From Mycolicibacterium aromaticivorans JS19b1 = JCM 16368 (GTDB taxonomy: Bacteria; Actinomycetota; Actinomycetes; Mycobacteriales; Mycobacteriaceae), in the NCBI RefSeq assembly GCF_000559085.1, contig NZ_JALN02000001.1:4278001-4342000 (forward strand): 64,000 nt of DNA. Reading direction: 5' to 3'. Under the pieces are notes generated by a model, which was given only the letters and a program-made list of their open reading frames with translations, ran no database searches and was not told the DNA's origin. Below, piece after piece: positions 37,608 through 45,709 of this stretch (position 1 is the first letter of the stretch; each line of letters starts with the position of its first letter). The position numbers and the translations under genes were made by a program.

Positions 37608-38000
37608 GTGGCAATAGTGGGAGTGGGGATTGACGTGGTCTCCATCCCCGATTTCGCCGAGCAGGTCGATCAGCCGGGAACGGTGTTCGCCGAGACGTTC
37701 ACGCCAGGTGAGCGCCGCGACGCCGCCGACAAGAGTTCGGTGGCGGCGCGGCACCTGGCGGCTCGGTGGGCCGCCAAGGAAGCCGTCATCAAGGCGTGGT
37801 CGGGCTCGCGATTCGCGCAGCGTCCGGTGCTGCCGGAAGGCATCCACCGCGACATCGAGGTGATCACCGACATGTGGGGCCGGCCCAAGGTCCGCCTCAC
37901 CGGTGACATCGCCAAGCATCTGGCCGAGGTGACCATCCACGTGTCCCTGACGCATGAGGGCGACACCGCCGCGGCGGTGGCCATCCTGGAGATCGGCTAG
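37608..38000 (+). CDS. acpS: Holo-ACP synthase
   Basis: A 130-aa 4'-phosphopantetheinyl transferase: GIDVVSI near the N-terminus (metal Asp) and RWAAKEAVIKAW (catalytic Glu/Lys motif). It attaches phosphopantetheine to the ACP domain of FAS-I, a function that is a built-in domain in yeast FAS but a separate gene in mycobacteria. GTG start 9 bases after the fas stop; co-transcribed with fas. Confidence 0.96.
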   Translation: MAIVGVGIDVVSIPDFAEQVDQPGTVFAETFTPGERRDAADKSSVAARHLAARWAAKEAVIKAWSGSRFAQRPVLPEGIHRDIEVITDMWGRPKVRLTGDIAKHLAEVTIHVSLTHEGDTAAAVAILEIG

Positions 38001-38003
38001 GGC

Positions 38004-38393
38004 TCAGCCGGTCTGGTGGGCGATCTGGATCAGGTTGCCGCAGGTGTCGTCCAGAACGGCGACCGTCACCGGACCCATGTCGGTGGGCTCCATGGTGAAA
38101 CGCACCCCGAGCGTACTGAGCCGCTTGAACTCTGCGTGGACGTCGCCGACAGCGAACGATGTGAACGGGATGCCGTCATCGGTCAGTGCCTGCTTGAACG
38201 GTTTGGCAGCGGGATGGCCGTCCGGCTCCAGGACGAGTTCGGTGCCGTCCGGCTCATCCGGGGAGACGACGGTGATCCAGCGGTGCTCGCCCATCGGGAT
38301 GTCGTGCTTGGTGGTGAATCCGAGAACCTCGGTGTAGAACTTCAGCGCCTTGTCCTGGTCGTCGACGAGCACGCTGGTCATGTTGATTCGCAC
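38004..38393 (-). CDS. VOC (glyoxalase/extradiol-type) family protein
   Basis: A 129-aa single-module VOC protein (MTSVLVDDQDKALKFYTEVLGF, later DDTCGNLIQI). The frame is open to 38429, but GTG 38393 has AAAGGA upstream and starts just before the ArsR stop; ATG 38381 forms an ATGA overlap and is also possible. ArsR-VOC pairs are common in actinobacteria, where the VOC protein may bind or detoxify a small molecule. Convergent with acpS, 3 bases apart. Confidence 0.87.
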   Translation of the reverse strand: MRINMTSVLVDDQDKALKFYTEVLGFTTKHDIPMGEHRWITVVSPDEPDGTELVLEPDGHPAAKPFKQALTDDGIPFTSFAVGDVHAEFKRLSTLGVRFTMEPTDMGPVTVAVLDDTCGNLIQIAHQTG

Positions 38394-38716
38394 GGTGATT
38401 CCTTTGTGTTCTTTGTGTTCTGCAGCCACCGCTCGACGATCGGTGCCAGCGGCGCGGTGTTGATGTAGTGGAACTTGTAGCGTCCCGAGCGCTTCGTCTC
38501 CACCAGACCTGCGGCCACGAGAAGGTCGAGGTGTTGCGAAATCGCTTGTCGTGACGAGCCGAGACCGTGTTTGGTCGCCAGGCGGGCGCAGATCTCGAAC
38601 AGCGTCTGCCCGTTGCGCTCGGTCAGCTCGTCGAGGATCGTCCGGCGTGTGGAATCTGCCAGCGCCTTGAAGACATCACCCACAACTGGGCACGATAGGC
38701 AAGCATTTCCTTGCAT
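38378..38716 (-). CDS. ArsR-family regulator
   Basis: A 112-aa winged-helix repressor: VFKALADSTRRTILDELTERNG, recognition region SSRQAISQHLDLLVAAGLVETKRSGR and a C-terminal helix with WLQ. No ArsR-type metal Cys pair is evident beyond CLSC in the first ten residues. The ATG at 38716 lies in the palindrome described separately, so the true start may be the GTG near 38683. It overlaps and probably controls the VOC gene. Confidence 0.85.
   Translation of the reverse strand: MQGNACLSCPVVGDVFKALADSTRRTILDELTERNGQTLFEICARLATKHGLGSSRQAISQHLDLLVAAGLVETKRSGRYKFHYINTAPLAPIVERWLQNTKNTKESPCEST
38699..38714. promoter_or_regulatory. Candidate ArsR operator
   Basis: GCAAG-N6-CTTGC is a perfect 5-bp inverted repeat at the start of the ArsR gene and 40 bases upstream of the divergent M20 peptidase gene. 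If it is the operator, it argues for a downstream ArsR start codon. Confidence 0.4.
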
Positions 38717-38754
38717 GTCAATGCCTGCCGCCTTGGCCCGCTAACGTCGTCTGC

Positions 38755-40086
38755 ATGACTGATCTCGTCGAACGCGTGCAGGCGGTGCTTCCCTCGGTGC
38801 GAGCCGACCTGGAGGGTCTGGTCCGTATCCAATCGGTGTGGGCCGACCCGGCCCGCCGCGATGAGGTGCACCGCAGCGCCCGGGCTGTGGCTGACCTGTT
38901 GAGCAATGCGGGCTTCGCCGAAGTCGAGATCGTTGCCGAGGGCGGCGCCCCCGCGGTGATCGCACACCATCCCGCGCCGCCCGGTGCGCCCACTGTGTTG
39001 TTGTACGCCCATCACGATGTCCAGCCCGAAGGTGAACCTTCGCAATGGGATTCGGACCCCTTCGAGCCGACCGAACGCGACGGGCGGCTCTACGGTCGCG
39101 GCACCGCCGACGACAAGGCCGGCATCGCCACCCACTTGGCGGCGTTCCGTGCCCACGACGGCAAGCCACCGGTCGGCGTCACGGTGTTCGTCGAGGGGGA
39201 GGAGGAGTCCGGCTCGCCGTCACTGGGCCGGCTGCTGGCCGCCCACAAGGACAAGCTGGCCGCCGACGTCATCGTGATCGCCGACTCGGATAACTGGACC
39301 TCCGAAATCCCGGCGCTCACCGTGTCATTGCGCGGACTGGCCGACTGCGTGGTCGAGGTCGCCACGTTGGACCATGGACTGCACTCGGGGCTGTGGGGTG
39401 GGGTGGTGCCCGACGCGCTCAGTGTCCTGCTTCGGCTGCTGGCCGGCCTGCACGACGACGACGGCAACGTCGCCGTGCAGGGCCTGCACGAGGCGATCGC
39501 CGCCGACGTCGACCGCGGTCCGCGGTGGGTGCGCGCCGAGTCCGGACTGCTCGACGGCGTGCAGGAGATCGGCTCGGGCAGTGTGGCGCAGCGCATGTGG
39601 GCCAAGCCCTCGATCACCGTCATCGGCATCGACACCACACCGATCGGCAAAGCGTCCAACACCTTGATCCCGCGCGCCAGCGCCAAAGTCAGCATGCGGG
39701 TCGCTCCCGGCGGGGACGCGGCCGCCCATCTGCATGCGCTCCGCCACCACCTCGAGCAGCACGCACCCTGGGGCGCGCACGTCAAGGTCATCCCCGGCGA
39801 TGTGGGTCAGCCGTACGCGATCGATGCCAGCGGTCCGGTGTACGACGCAGCGCGTGCCGCCTTCCGGGAGGCCTGGGGCACCGACGTCGTCGACATGGGA
39901 ATGGGCGGATCGATCCCGTTCATCGCCGAGTTCGCCAGCGCGTTCCCGGACGCCAGGATCCTGGTCACCGGAGTGGAGGACCCGGGCACGCAGGCGCACA
40001 GTGTCAACGAGAGCCTGCATCTGGGGGTGCTGGAGCGTGCCGCCACCACCGAGGCGCTGCTGCTCGGCAAGCTGGGGGAGCGTTAG
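38755..40086 (+). CDS. M20-family dipeptidase (Rv2522c ortholog)
   Basis: A 443-aa zinc peptidase: YAHHDVQPEG (first His-x-Asp ligand), GRGTADDKAG (bridging Asp), VEGEEESGSPS (Glu base and ligand), and a C-terminal His in TQAHSVNESLHL. A lid/dimerisation domain occupies about 190-330. It probably cleaves dipeptides or other amide substrates in the cytoplasm. Its place between acpS and bcp is conserved in mycobacteria. Convergent with bcp, 5 bases apart. Confidence 0.92.
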   Translation: MTDLVERVQAVLPSVRADLEGLVRIQSVWADPARRDEVHRSARAVADLLSNAGFAEVEIVAEGGAPAVIAHHPAPPGAPTVLLYAHHDVQPEGEPSQWDSDPFEPTERDGRLYGRGTADDKAGIATHLAAFRAHDGKPPVGVTVFVEGEEESGSPSLGRLLAAHKDKLAADVIVIADSDNWTSEIPALTVSLRGLADCVVEVATLDHGLHSGLWGGVVPDALSVLLRLLAGLHDDDGNVAVQGLHEAIAADVDRGPRWVRAESGLLDGVQEIGSGSVAQRMWAKPSITVIGIDTTPIGKASNTLIPRASAKVSMRVAPGGDAAAHLHALRHHLEQHAPWGAHVKVIPGDVGQPYAIDASGPVYDAARAAFREAWGTDVVDMGMGGSIPFIAEFASAFPDARILVTGVEDPGTQAHSVNESLHLGVLERAATTEALLLGKLGER

Positions 40087-40091
40087 ATCCT

Positions 40092-40565
40092 TCAGACCGA
40101 GATGTCGCGGCGCAGTTTGGCGACGTGTCCGGTGGCCTTGACGTTGTACTGGGCCACCTCGATCTTGCCTTTCCCGTCGACCACGAACGTCGACCGGATG
40201 ACGCCCTGCACGGTCTTGCCGTACATCTTCTTCTCACCGTAGGCGCCCCACGCGGTGAGGACCTTCTTGTCGGGGTCTGACAGCAGCGGGAACGTCAGCT
40301 CGTCGCGCTCGGTGAACTTGGCCAGCTTCTCCGGCTTGTCGGGGGAGATGCCGACGACGTCGATGCCCGCGCCGTTGAGTTCGGCCAGGCTGTCCCGGAA
40401 GTCGCACGCCTGTTTGGTGCAGCCGGGCGTCATCGCGGCCGGATAGAAGTACACGATCACCTTGCGGCCTTTGAAGTCGGACAGCTTGACGGTCTTGCCG
40501 CTCGCGTCAGGCAGGCTGAACGCCGGCGCCGTATCGCCGACTTCGAGGCGTGCTGTGTCGGTCAC
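40092..40565 (-). CDS. bcp: Peroxiredoxin Bcp (PrxQ type)
   Basis: A 157-aa thioredoxin-fold peroxiredoxin with the Bcp active site [15 protein letters not shown]: peroxidatic C49 and resolving C54, five residues apart as in atypical 2-Cys PrxQ enzymes. It reduces hydroperoxides using thioredoxin. Ortholog of Rv2521. Divergent from the DUF3618 gene. Confidence 0.95.
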   Translation of the reverse strand: MTDTARLEVGDTAPAFSLPDASGKTVKLSDFKGRKVIVYFYPAAMTPGCTKQACDFRDSLAELNGAGIDVVGISPDKPEKLAKFTERDELTFPLLSDPDKKVLTAWGAYGEKKMYGKTVQGVIRSTFVVDGKGKIEVAQYNVKATGHVAKLRRDISV

Positions 40566-40652
40566 CTAGTAGTCCCTTCATCCACCGGTGCATCGGGGTT
40601 AGCCCGGGTTGATCTAGGGTAGTTCGGCAGGGCGGCGATTTGGAGGACGGAA

Positions 40653-40880
40653 GTGGCTGACCGGGACCCCGAGGTCATCAAGGCCGAGATCGACCAGGCG
40701 CGTGACCGGCTTGCGGTCACGGTGGACTCGCTGGCCGAGCGCGCCAACCCACAGCGCATCGCCGACGATGTCAAGGCCGCCTTGCTGCGCTTCGTCAAGA
40801 AGCCTCCGGTGGCCGCGGCGCTGGCCGGTGTCAGCGTGGTGACCGTCGTCCTGGTGGTGCGGCGCATCCGTAACGGCTAA
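40653..40880 (+). CDS. DUF3618 small membrane protein (Rv2520c ortholog)
   Basis: A 75-aa protein: an amphipathic N-terminal helix with IKAEIDQARDRLAVTVDSLAER and a C-terminal membrane helix (about 52-70) ending RRIRNG. DUF3618 proteins are small actinobacterial membrane proteins without an assigned role. GTG start behind GGAGGACGG. The 156 bases to the convergent M42 gene hold nothing recognisable. Confidence 0.88.
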   Translation: MADRDPEVIKAEIDQARDRLAVTVDSLAERANPQRIADDVKAALLRFVKKPPVAAALAGVSVVTVVLVVRRIRNG

Positions 40881-41036
40881 CCGCGACCGCCGAATGCCGC
40901 TGCGTGGCGGCCGACAGCGCTGCTGCTCGCATAGCACTTGAACCCATTGTGCCGCAGTCCCTTTCGCGTGACCCCGGCAACCGGCACGCCTCGCTCGTCG
41001 GTGGAGGTGAGCGGCTCGTACCCGGACGGAACGGCA

Positions 41037-42128
41037 TTACGCAGTTGGGGCGAGCACGAACTCGACGAGGACGTTTGTCATCCCCGGAATCGCGTCTGCC
41101 GGGATGACCTCGTAACCGTGTGTGCTCAGCGTGGGTAGACACAGCAATGCCGACCGGGCGGTCTGCCCCACTGCGACGGAGTGCGACGCGTCGGATTCGA
41201 ATGCCCCGAGAACAGCCGCTTGCGGGGACAAGTCGAGCTTGGTGGCGATGTCCATCAGCCGGTCGGCGATGTTCTTGTCGTAGATGGACTTCTCGTCGCT
41301 GTAGGCAACGATGGGCCCGCCCCCGACGGTGGTGGAGTACTCCGCTTCGGTCGGCCCGACTTCGAGGGCCAGGGTCAAGTCGCCCGGCAGCGCGTGGCTG
41401 GCGTAGGTGCCGCCGATGCCGCCGATCTCCTCGCTGACGGTGAAGACGAAATAGACGTCCGCCGGTGCGCGGCGGCCATCCGCGTGCAGGCGCCGTGCCG
41501 TTTCCAGCAGGGCTGTCACCGAAGCCCTGTCGTCCATGAAGTAGCAGCCGAGATATCCGCCCACCTCCACGAGACTGCGCTTGCTGCGGTCGATGCAGAC
41601 CCGCGTGCCGGGCCGGACGCCCGCGGCGGCGAGTTCCTCGGTGGTGCGGCCGGTGAAGACGTAGACGTGGTGCCAGTCCAGTGACTTGTCACCGCGGTCC
41701 GGCTTCGTCTGCCAGATCCGCCAGCTCTCCGTAGTGGTGTGCTCCGAGCCCAGGGTCAGCACCGCGGGCACAATGCCGTGGTTTCCCAGCACCGCCACCG
41801 GACCCAGCCCGAAGTTGCCCGGATACATGGTTCCCAGGGGCGTCAGATGCAGTGTTCCGTCCGGATTGATGCGCTTGACGAGCATCGAGAGTTCGTCCAT
41901 GTGTGCCATCACCCGAATCGGAGAGTGGCTCTCGTCACCGGACCCGCGGAGCAGCCCCACCAGGTTGCCGGCCTCGTCCACCCAAACCTCGTCGACCAGC
42001 GGGGTGAGTTCGCGACGGCAGATGTCGCGGACGGCATCCTCCTGACCGACCGGCCCGTAGGCGGCCAGCAGCTCCTGCAACAACGGACGATTCAGGTCCC
42101 GGACTGAGTGATGTGGATCGTGGGTCAT
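41037..42128 (-). CDS. M42-family aminopeptidase
   Basis: A 363-aa dinuclear metallo-aminopeptidase: metal-ligand segments VMAHMDELSM, FMDDRASV, VSEEIGGIGG and LEVGPTE, with a C-terminal His in TLSTHGYE. M42 enzymes form dodecameric shells and trim short peptides. ATG 42128 is chosen over the GTG at 42179, which would cover the upstream palindrome; no Shine-Dalgarno is obvious, so translation may be leaderless. Divergent from the DHA2 transporter. Confidence 0.88.
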   Translation of the reverse strand: MTHDPHHSVRDLNRPLLQELLAAYGPVGQEDAVRDICRRELTPLVDEVWVDEAGNLVGLLRGSGDESHSPIRVMAHMDELSMLVKRINPDGTLHLTPLGTMYPGNFGLGPVAVLGNHGIVPAVLTLGSEHTTTESWRIWQTKPDRGDKSLDWHHVYVFTGRTTEELAAAGVRPGTRVCIDRSKRSLVEVGGYLGCYFMDDRASVTALLETARRLHADGRRAPADVYFVFTVSEEIGGIGGTYASHALPGDLTLALEVGPTEAEYSTTVGGGPIVAYSDEKSIYDKNIADRLMDIATKLDLSPQAAVLGAFESDASHSVAVGQTARSALLCLPTLSTHGYEVIPADAIPGMTNVLVEFVLAPTA

Positions 42129-42137
42129 CGAACGTGA

Positions 42138-42149
42138 ATAACCGGTTAT
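42138..42149. promoter_or_regulatory. Palindrome ATAACCGGTTAT between M42 and MFS genes
   Basis: A perfect 12-bp palindrome 9 bases upstream of the M42 start. The half-site GGTTATC recurs at 42212-42218, next to the MFS start region, and in the inverted repeat at 44276-44294. A shared regulator site is possible. Confidence 0.4.
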
Positions 42150-42246
42150 CGGTCCGATAATCGCGGTGGCGGAACACACAGGAAGTCATTTACATAGTTA
42201 ATGAATGTTTTGGTTATCCCTGGACTGGAGCGAAGGGAAGCCGACA

Positions 42247-43992
42247 GTGACGACTACAGACCCGATGACCGACGCGCCGGTGGTCGATGCCGAACTCGAC
42301 GCAGTTGCCGAGACCACACGCCGGCCCCAGCGGATGGACCGGGAGCATCCCCGTTACAAGTGGGTGGCGTTGTCGAACACCACGCTGGGTGCACTGCTTG
42401 CCTCGATCAACTCGTCGATCGTGCTGATCTCGCTGCCGGCGATATTCCGCGGCATCGGGCTCAACCCGTTGGCGCCGGGAAACGTCGGCTACCTGTTGTG
42501 GATGCTGATGGGGTATCTGGTCGCCACCGCCGTGCTGGTGGTGCCGCTGGGCCGGCTGGGCGACATCTTCGGCCGCGTCCGCATCTACACGGTGGGCTTC
42601 GTTGTATTCACGGTTGCGGCAATCGCCCTGTCCTTCGACCCCTTTCACCTGGCGAAAGGCGCGGTGTGGCTCATCGGCTGGCGGGTGGTGCAAGGCGTCG
42701 GCGGCGCCATGCTGATGGCGTGTTCGGCTGCGATCCTCACCGACGCGTTTCCCAGCCGGCAGCGGGGGATGGCCCTGGGTGTCAATCAGGTGGCCGCGAT
42801 AGCCGGGCAATTTCTGGGGCTGCTGATCGGCGGTCTGTTGTCGCAATGGGATTGGCGGGCGGTGTTCTGGGTCGGCGTGCCGCTGGGACTGGCCGGAACC
42901 ATCTGGAGTTTCCGGTCTTTGGTGGAGGTCGGTGTCCGTACCCCGGCCAAGCTGGACTGGTCGGGTACCGCGCTGTTCGCTGTCGGATTCACAGTTCTGC
43001 TGGCCGGCATCACCTACGGCATTCAGCCCTATGGGGGACACCCGACCGGCTGGACCAATCCGTGGGTGCTGGGCGCCATCGGGTTGGGCGTGTTGCTGCT
43101 GGCGGTGTTGTGCATCGTCGAGCTCCGGGTGCGCGCTCCGATGCTCGACATCCGCTTGTTCACCTCCAGACCGTTTGCCCTGGGCAACCTTGCGGGTTTG
43201 ATGGCGGCGGTCGGGCGCGGGGGACTGCAGTTCATGCTCATCATCTGGCTGCAAGGGATCTGGTTGCCGTTGCACGGCTACAGCTTCGAATCGACACCGC
43301 TGTGGTCGGGCATCTATCTGCTGCCGATGACGCTCGGCTTCCTGGTGGCCGGCCCGCTGTCGGGCACGCTATCGGACAAATTCGGCTCGCGTCCCTTCGC
43401 CATCGGCGGCATGTTGTTGATGGCCGCGACTTTCCTTGCGCTGATGGTCATTCCGGTGAACTTCAGCTTCTGGGTGTTCGGGGTGCTGATCTTCCTCAAT
43501 GGCGTGGGGGGCGGCGTCTTCACCTCGCCGAACACGGCAGCGATCATGTCCAGCGTGCCGGCTTCCGAGCGCGGTGCCGCTTCGGGCATTCGGGCCACGT
43601 TCACCAACGCCGGCATGTCGCTGTCGATCGGCATCTTCTTTTCGCTGATGATCGCCGGTCTGGCCAAGTCTCTGCCGGGCACGCTGAGCGCCGGGCTCCA
43701 GCAGCAGGGTGTCTCGCTGTCCGACGCACACCGCATAGCGGAGCTGCCGCCGGTGGGCAGCTTGTTCGCGGCGTTCCTGGGCTACAACCCGATCGGCGAG
43801 CTCATGGGTGACACGCTGCAGCAGCCGGGCGTGAATGCATCGGTGCTGACGGGCAAGGAGTTCTTCCCGAACCTTATTTCGGGACCGTTCCACGCCGGAC
43901 TGACGGTGGTGTTCATCGCGGCGGCGGTGATGATGGTGATCGGGGCAGCCGCGTCGTGGGTCAACCCGGGACGCGTCGCCGAGAGTGACTAG
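42247..43992 (+). CDS. DHA2-type (14-helix) MFS drug/metabolite exporter
   Basis: A 581-aa protein with a 40-residue cytoplasmic N-terminus and about 14 membrane helices. It carries LGRLGDIFGRVR (loop 2-3 signature) and the motif-C-like VNQVAAIAGQFLGLLIGG. Such proteins export drugs or lipids by proton antiport. GTG 42247 behind GAAGGGAAG is preferred over ATG 42205. The stop overlaps the opposite-strand small gene by 4 bases at a CTAG. Confidence 0.9.
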   Translation: MTTTDPMTDAPVVDAELDAVAETTRRPQRMDREHPRYKWVALSNTTLGALLASINSSIVLISLPAIFRGIGLNPLAPGNVGYLLWMLMGYLVATAVLVVPLGRLGDIFGRVRIYTVGFVVFTVAAIALSFDPFHLAKGAVWLIGWRVVQGVGGAMLMACSAAILTDAFPSRQRGMALGVNQVAAIAGQFLGLLIGGLLSQWDWRAVFWVGVPLGLAGTIWSFRSLVEVGVRTPAKLDWSGTALFAVGFTVLLAGITYGIQPYGGHPTGWTNPWVLGAIGLGVLLLAVLCIVELRVRAPMLDIRLFTSRPFALGNLAGLMAAVGRGGLQFMLIIWLQGIWLPLHGYSFESTPLWSGIYLLPMTLGFLVAGPLSGTLSDKFGSRPFAIGGMLLMAATFLALMVIPVNFSFWVFGVLIFLNGVGGGVFTSPNTAAIMSSVPASERGAASGIRATFTNAGMSLSIGIFFSLMIAGLAKSLPGTLSAGLQQQGVSLSDAHRIAELPPVGSLFAAFLGYNPIGELMGDTLQQPGVNASVLTGKEFFPNLISGPFHAGLTVVFIAAAVMMVIGAAASWVNPGRVAESD

Positions 43993-44150
43993 CGGCGGCG
44001 AAGCCAGTCCCCGAACGATCGGCGGAAGCCCGGGGGATTGGCCGTCAGACCCAGCCGGCCGCAGCTGTGCACGTGCAGTGGCGTCGCCGGTGCGGGTGCC
44101 TGCGGAGCTACCTCGCCCTGGGAGTGGGAAACGAGGTTTTCCGGCTTCAT
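43989..44150 (-). CDS. Small 53-aa protein of unknown function
   Basis: A 53-codon frame not long enough for usual cut-offs. It begins MKPENLVSHS, has a Pro/Ala stretch, then HVHSCGRLGLT, and ends GFRRSFGDWLRRR. GAGGA lies 9 bases before the ATG, nearly all codons end in G or C as in real genes here, and a good -10 (TATAGT on the minus strand, 44222-44227) lies about 70 bases upstream. His/Cys residues could bind a metal; otherwise no family recognised. Confidence 0.6.
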   Translation of the reverse strand: MKPENLVSHSQGEVAPQAPAPATPLHVHSCGRLGLTANPPGFRRSFGDWLRRR

Positions 44151-44221
44151 GCGGCTAAGTCCTCACTACGTCACTGGACACGCGGTCCGGGGGCGGCTGT
44201 TGGTCAGTACAGCTAACGCCG

Positions 44222-44294
44222 ACTATAACACCGCATCTTGCATAAGTGCAGCACAAAGCACTACTTCAGATCGCGGATAACCCTTCCGGTTATC
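44222..44294 (-). promoter_or_regulatory. Promoter and inverted repeat upstream of the small gene
   Basis: On the minus strand TATAGT (44222-44227) is a strong -10; the -35 is weak. Upstream lies GATAACC-N5-GGTTATC (44276-44294), a perfect 7-bp inverted repeat suited to an operator. The remainder of the 44151-44420 gap, up to the P450 stop, shows nothing else. Confidence 0.45.
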
Positions 44295-44420
44295 TTCATG
44301 TCGACATTTTTGCTGGTCAGTAGACTGTCCCGGCGTTTTGCCCAGCGGATTCACAGCGATGCATCTCACAGGCGTCGCCGACCGGTACACCCGCAACCTC
44401 GGGCAACGTCGGCGCCTCGG

Positions 44421-45626
44421 TCAGGGCAGGACGATCGGTAGCCGTTCCCAGCCCCGCACGGTCGAGGTCGGTGTCAGTTTGGCGTTGGCGTAGTCGATGT
44501 CCCATTCGGGGAAGCGGTTGAGCAGTTCGTCGAGCGCAACCCGCCCTTCGAGGCGGGCCAGGTTGGCGCCGAGGCAGTAGTGGACACCCTTGCCGAATGT
44601 CAGATGGCTGATTGTGTCGCGGTGAATGTTGAAGCTGTCGGGGTCGTCATAGCGGCGCGGATCGCGGTTGGCGGCGCCGAACAGCAGCAGCATCGCGCTG
44701 CCGGCGGGCACCGTCGTGCCGTAGCATTCGAAGTCTTTGAGCACATAGCGCCCGACGTGCGGGCCGGTGGGTTCGAAGCGCAAGGTCTCGTCGATCGCGC
44801 GATTCAGCAGCGAGCGGTCGTTGCAGATGGCGCGGCGTTGGTCGGGATGCTCGGCCAGGACCTTGGCCAGCCAGCCGATCAGCCGCCCGGTGGTCTCGTT
44901 GCCTGCACCGGCCACCACCTGGGTGTAGTGCAGTACCTCTTGGCGGGAGAGTTTGCGGCTGACCCCGCCGGAATCGACGAACTCGACGTTGAGCAGTGCC
45001 GTCATCAGATCGTCGGAGGGGTTGTGGGAGCGCCACTCGACGTAGTCGGCGTAGATCCGGCCGTCGGCGATGCGGTCGGGATCGGCAACCTTCATCGGTG
45101 TTCCGGGCTTGGTGCGCAAGTTGGCATCATTGGCATCGCGCACCGAAACCTGTTCGGACTCCGGGATTCCCAGCAGCATGCCGATGACGCGCATCGGCAT
45201 CATCGAGGCCAGTTCGGCGATGATGTCGAAACCGCCCGAGCCGACCAGCGGATCGAGGCAGCCCACGCAGTATCGGCGGATCTGGTCTTCGATCTCCGCC
45301 ATCCGCCGCGGTGTGAACACCCGCGACATCAGTCCGCGCAGGTGGGTGTGGGCGGGCGGATCCTGGAACATCATCACGCCGCCGGGCATGTCGAAGTCGG
45401 ACTTGATCAGCTCCAGGATGTCGCTGCGACTGTTGGAGAACGTTTCCCAGTCCGACAGCGCGGCGTCGACGTCGGCGTGCCGTGACAAGGCCCAGAAGTC
45501 GTAGCGCCCGTTGTGGTAGATCGGCGCCTCGTCGCGCAGGCGGGCATACACCGGATAGGGGTCGGTGACGATGTCGACGTCGTACGGGTCGTAATAGACG
45601 GTGTCGTTCGCAATCGCCATATCCAT
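44421..45626 (-). CDS. Cytochrome P450
   Basis: A 401-aa soluble bacterial P450: I-helix oxygen-binding AGAGNETT, K-helix ETLR (ExxR), and heme loop LTFGKGVHYCLG with proximal C351. It needs a ferredoxin and reductase, not encoded nearby. Substrate unknown; the family assignment (CYP number) cannot be made by eye. It stands alone on the minus strand, 83 bases from the FAD oxidase stop. Confidence 0.94.
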   Translation of the reverse strand: MDMAIANDTVYYDPYDVDIVTDPYPVYARLRDEAPIYHNGRYDFWALSRHADVDAALSDWETFSNSRSDILELIKSDFDMPGGVMMFQDPPAHTHLRGLMSRVFTPRRMAEIEDQIRRYCVGCLDPLVGSGGFDIIAELASMMPMRVIGMLLGIPESEQVSVRDANDANLRTKPGTPMKVADPDRIADGRIYADYVEWRSHNPSDDLMTALLNVEFVDSGGVSRKLSRQEVLHYTQVVAGAGNETTGRLIGWLAKVLAEHPDQRRAICNDRSLLNRAIDETLRFEPTGPHVGRYVLKDFECYGTTVPAGSAMLLLFGAANRDPRRYDDPDSFNIHRDTISHLTFGKGVHYCLGANLARLEGRVALDELLNRFPEWDIDYANAKLTPTSTVRGWERLPIVLP

Positions 45627-45709
45627 CCCCGGTCCTGGCCCCGTTGCGTGCTGAGCGATCGCTCAAACTCTCGGGTGGTGCCATGTTTAGCAGCCCCGGC
45701 GATTACCGG

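Noticed and set aside
42201..43811. 536-codon alternative frame over the DHA2 transporter
   Set aside because: Arg/Gly/Ala-rich shadow; the accepted frame has 14 predicted membrane helices.
44038..44280. 80-codon plus-strand frame after the DHA2 transporter
   Set aside because: Poor codon usage and no ribosome site; the opposite-strand 53-aa frame is a better gene model.
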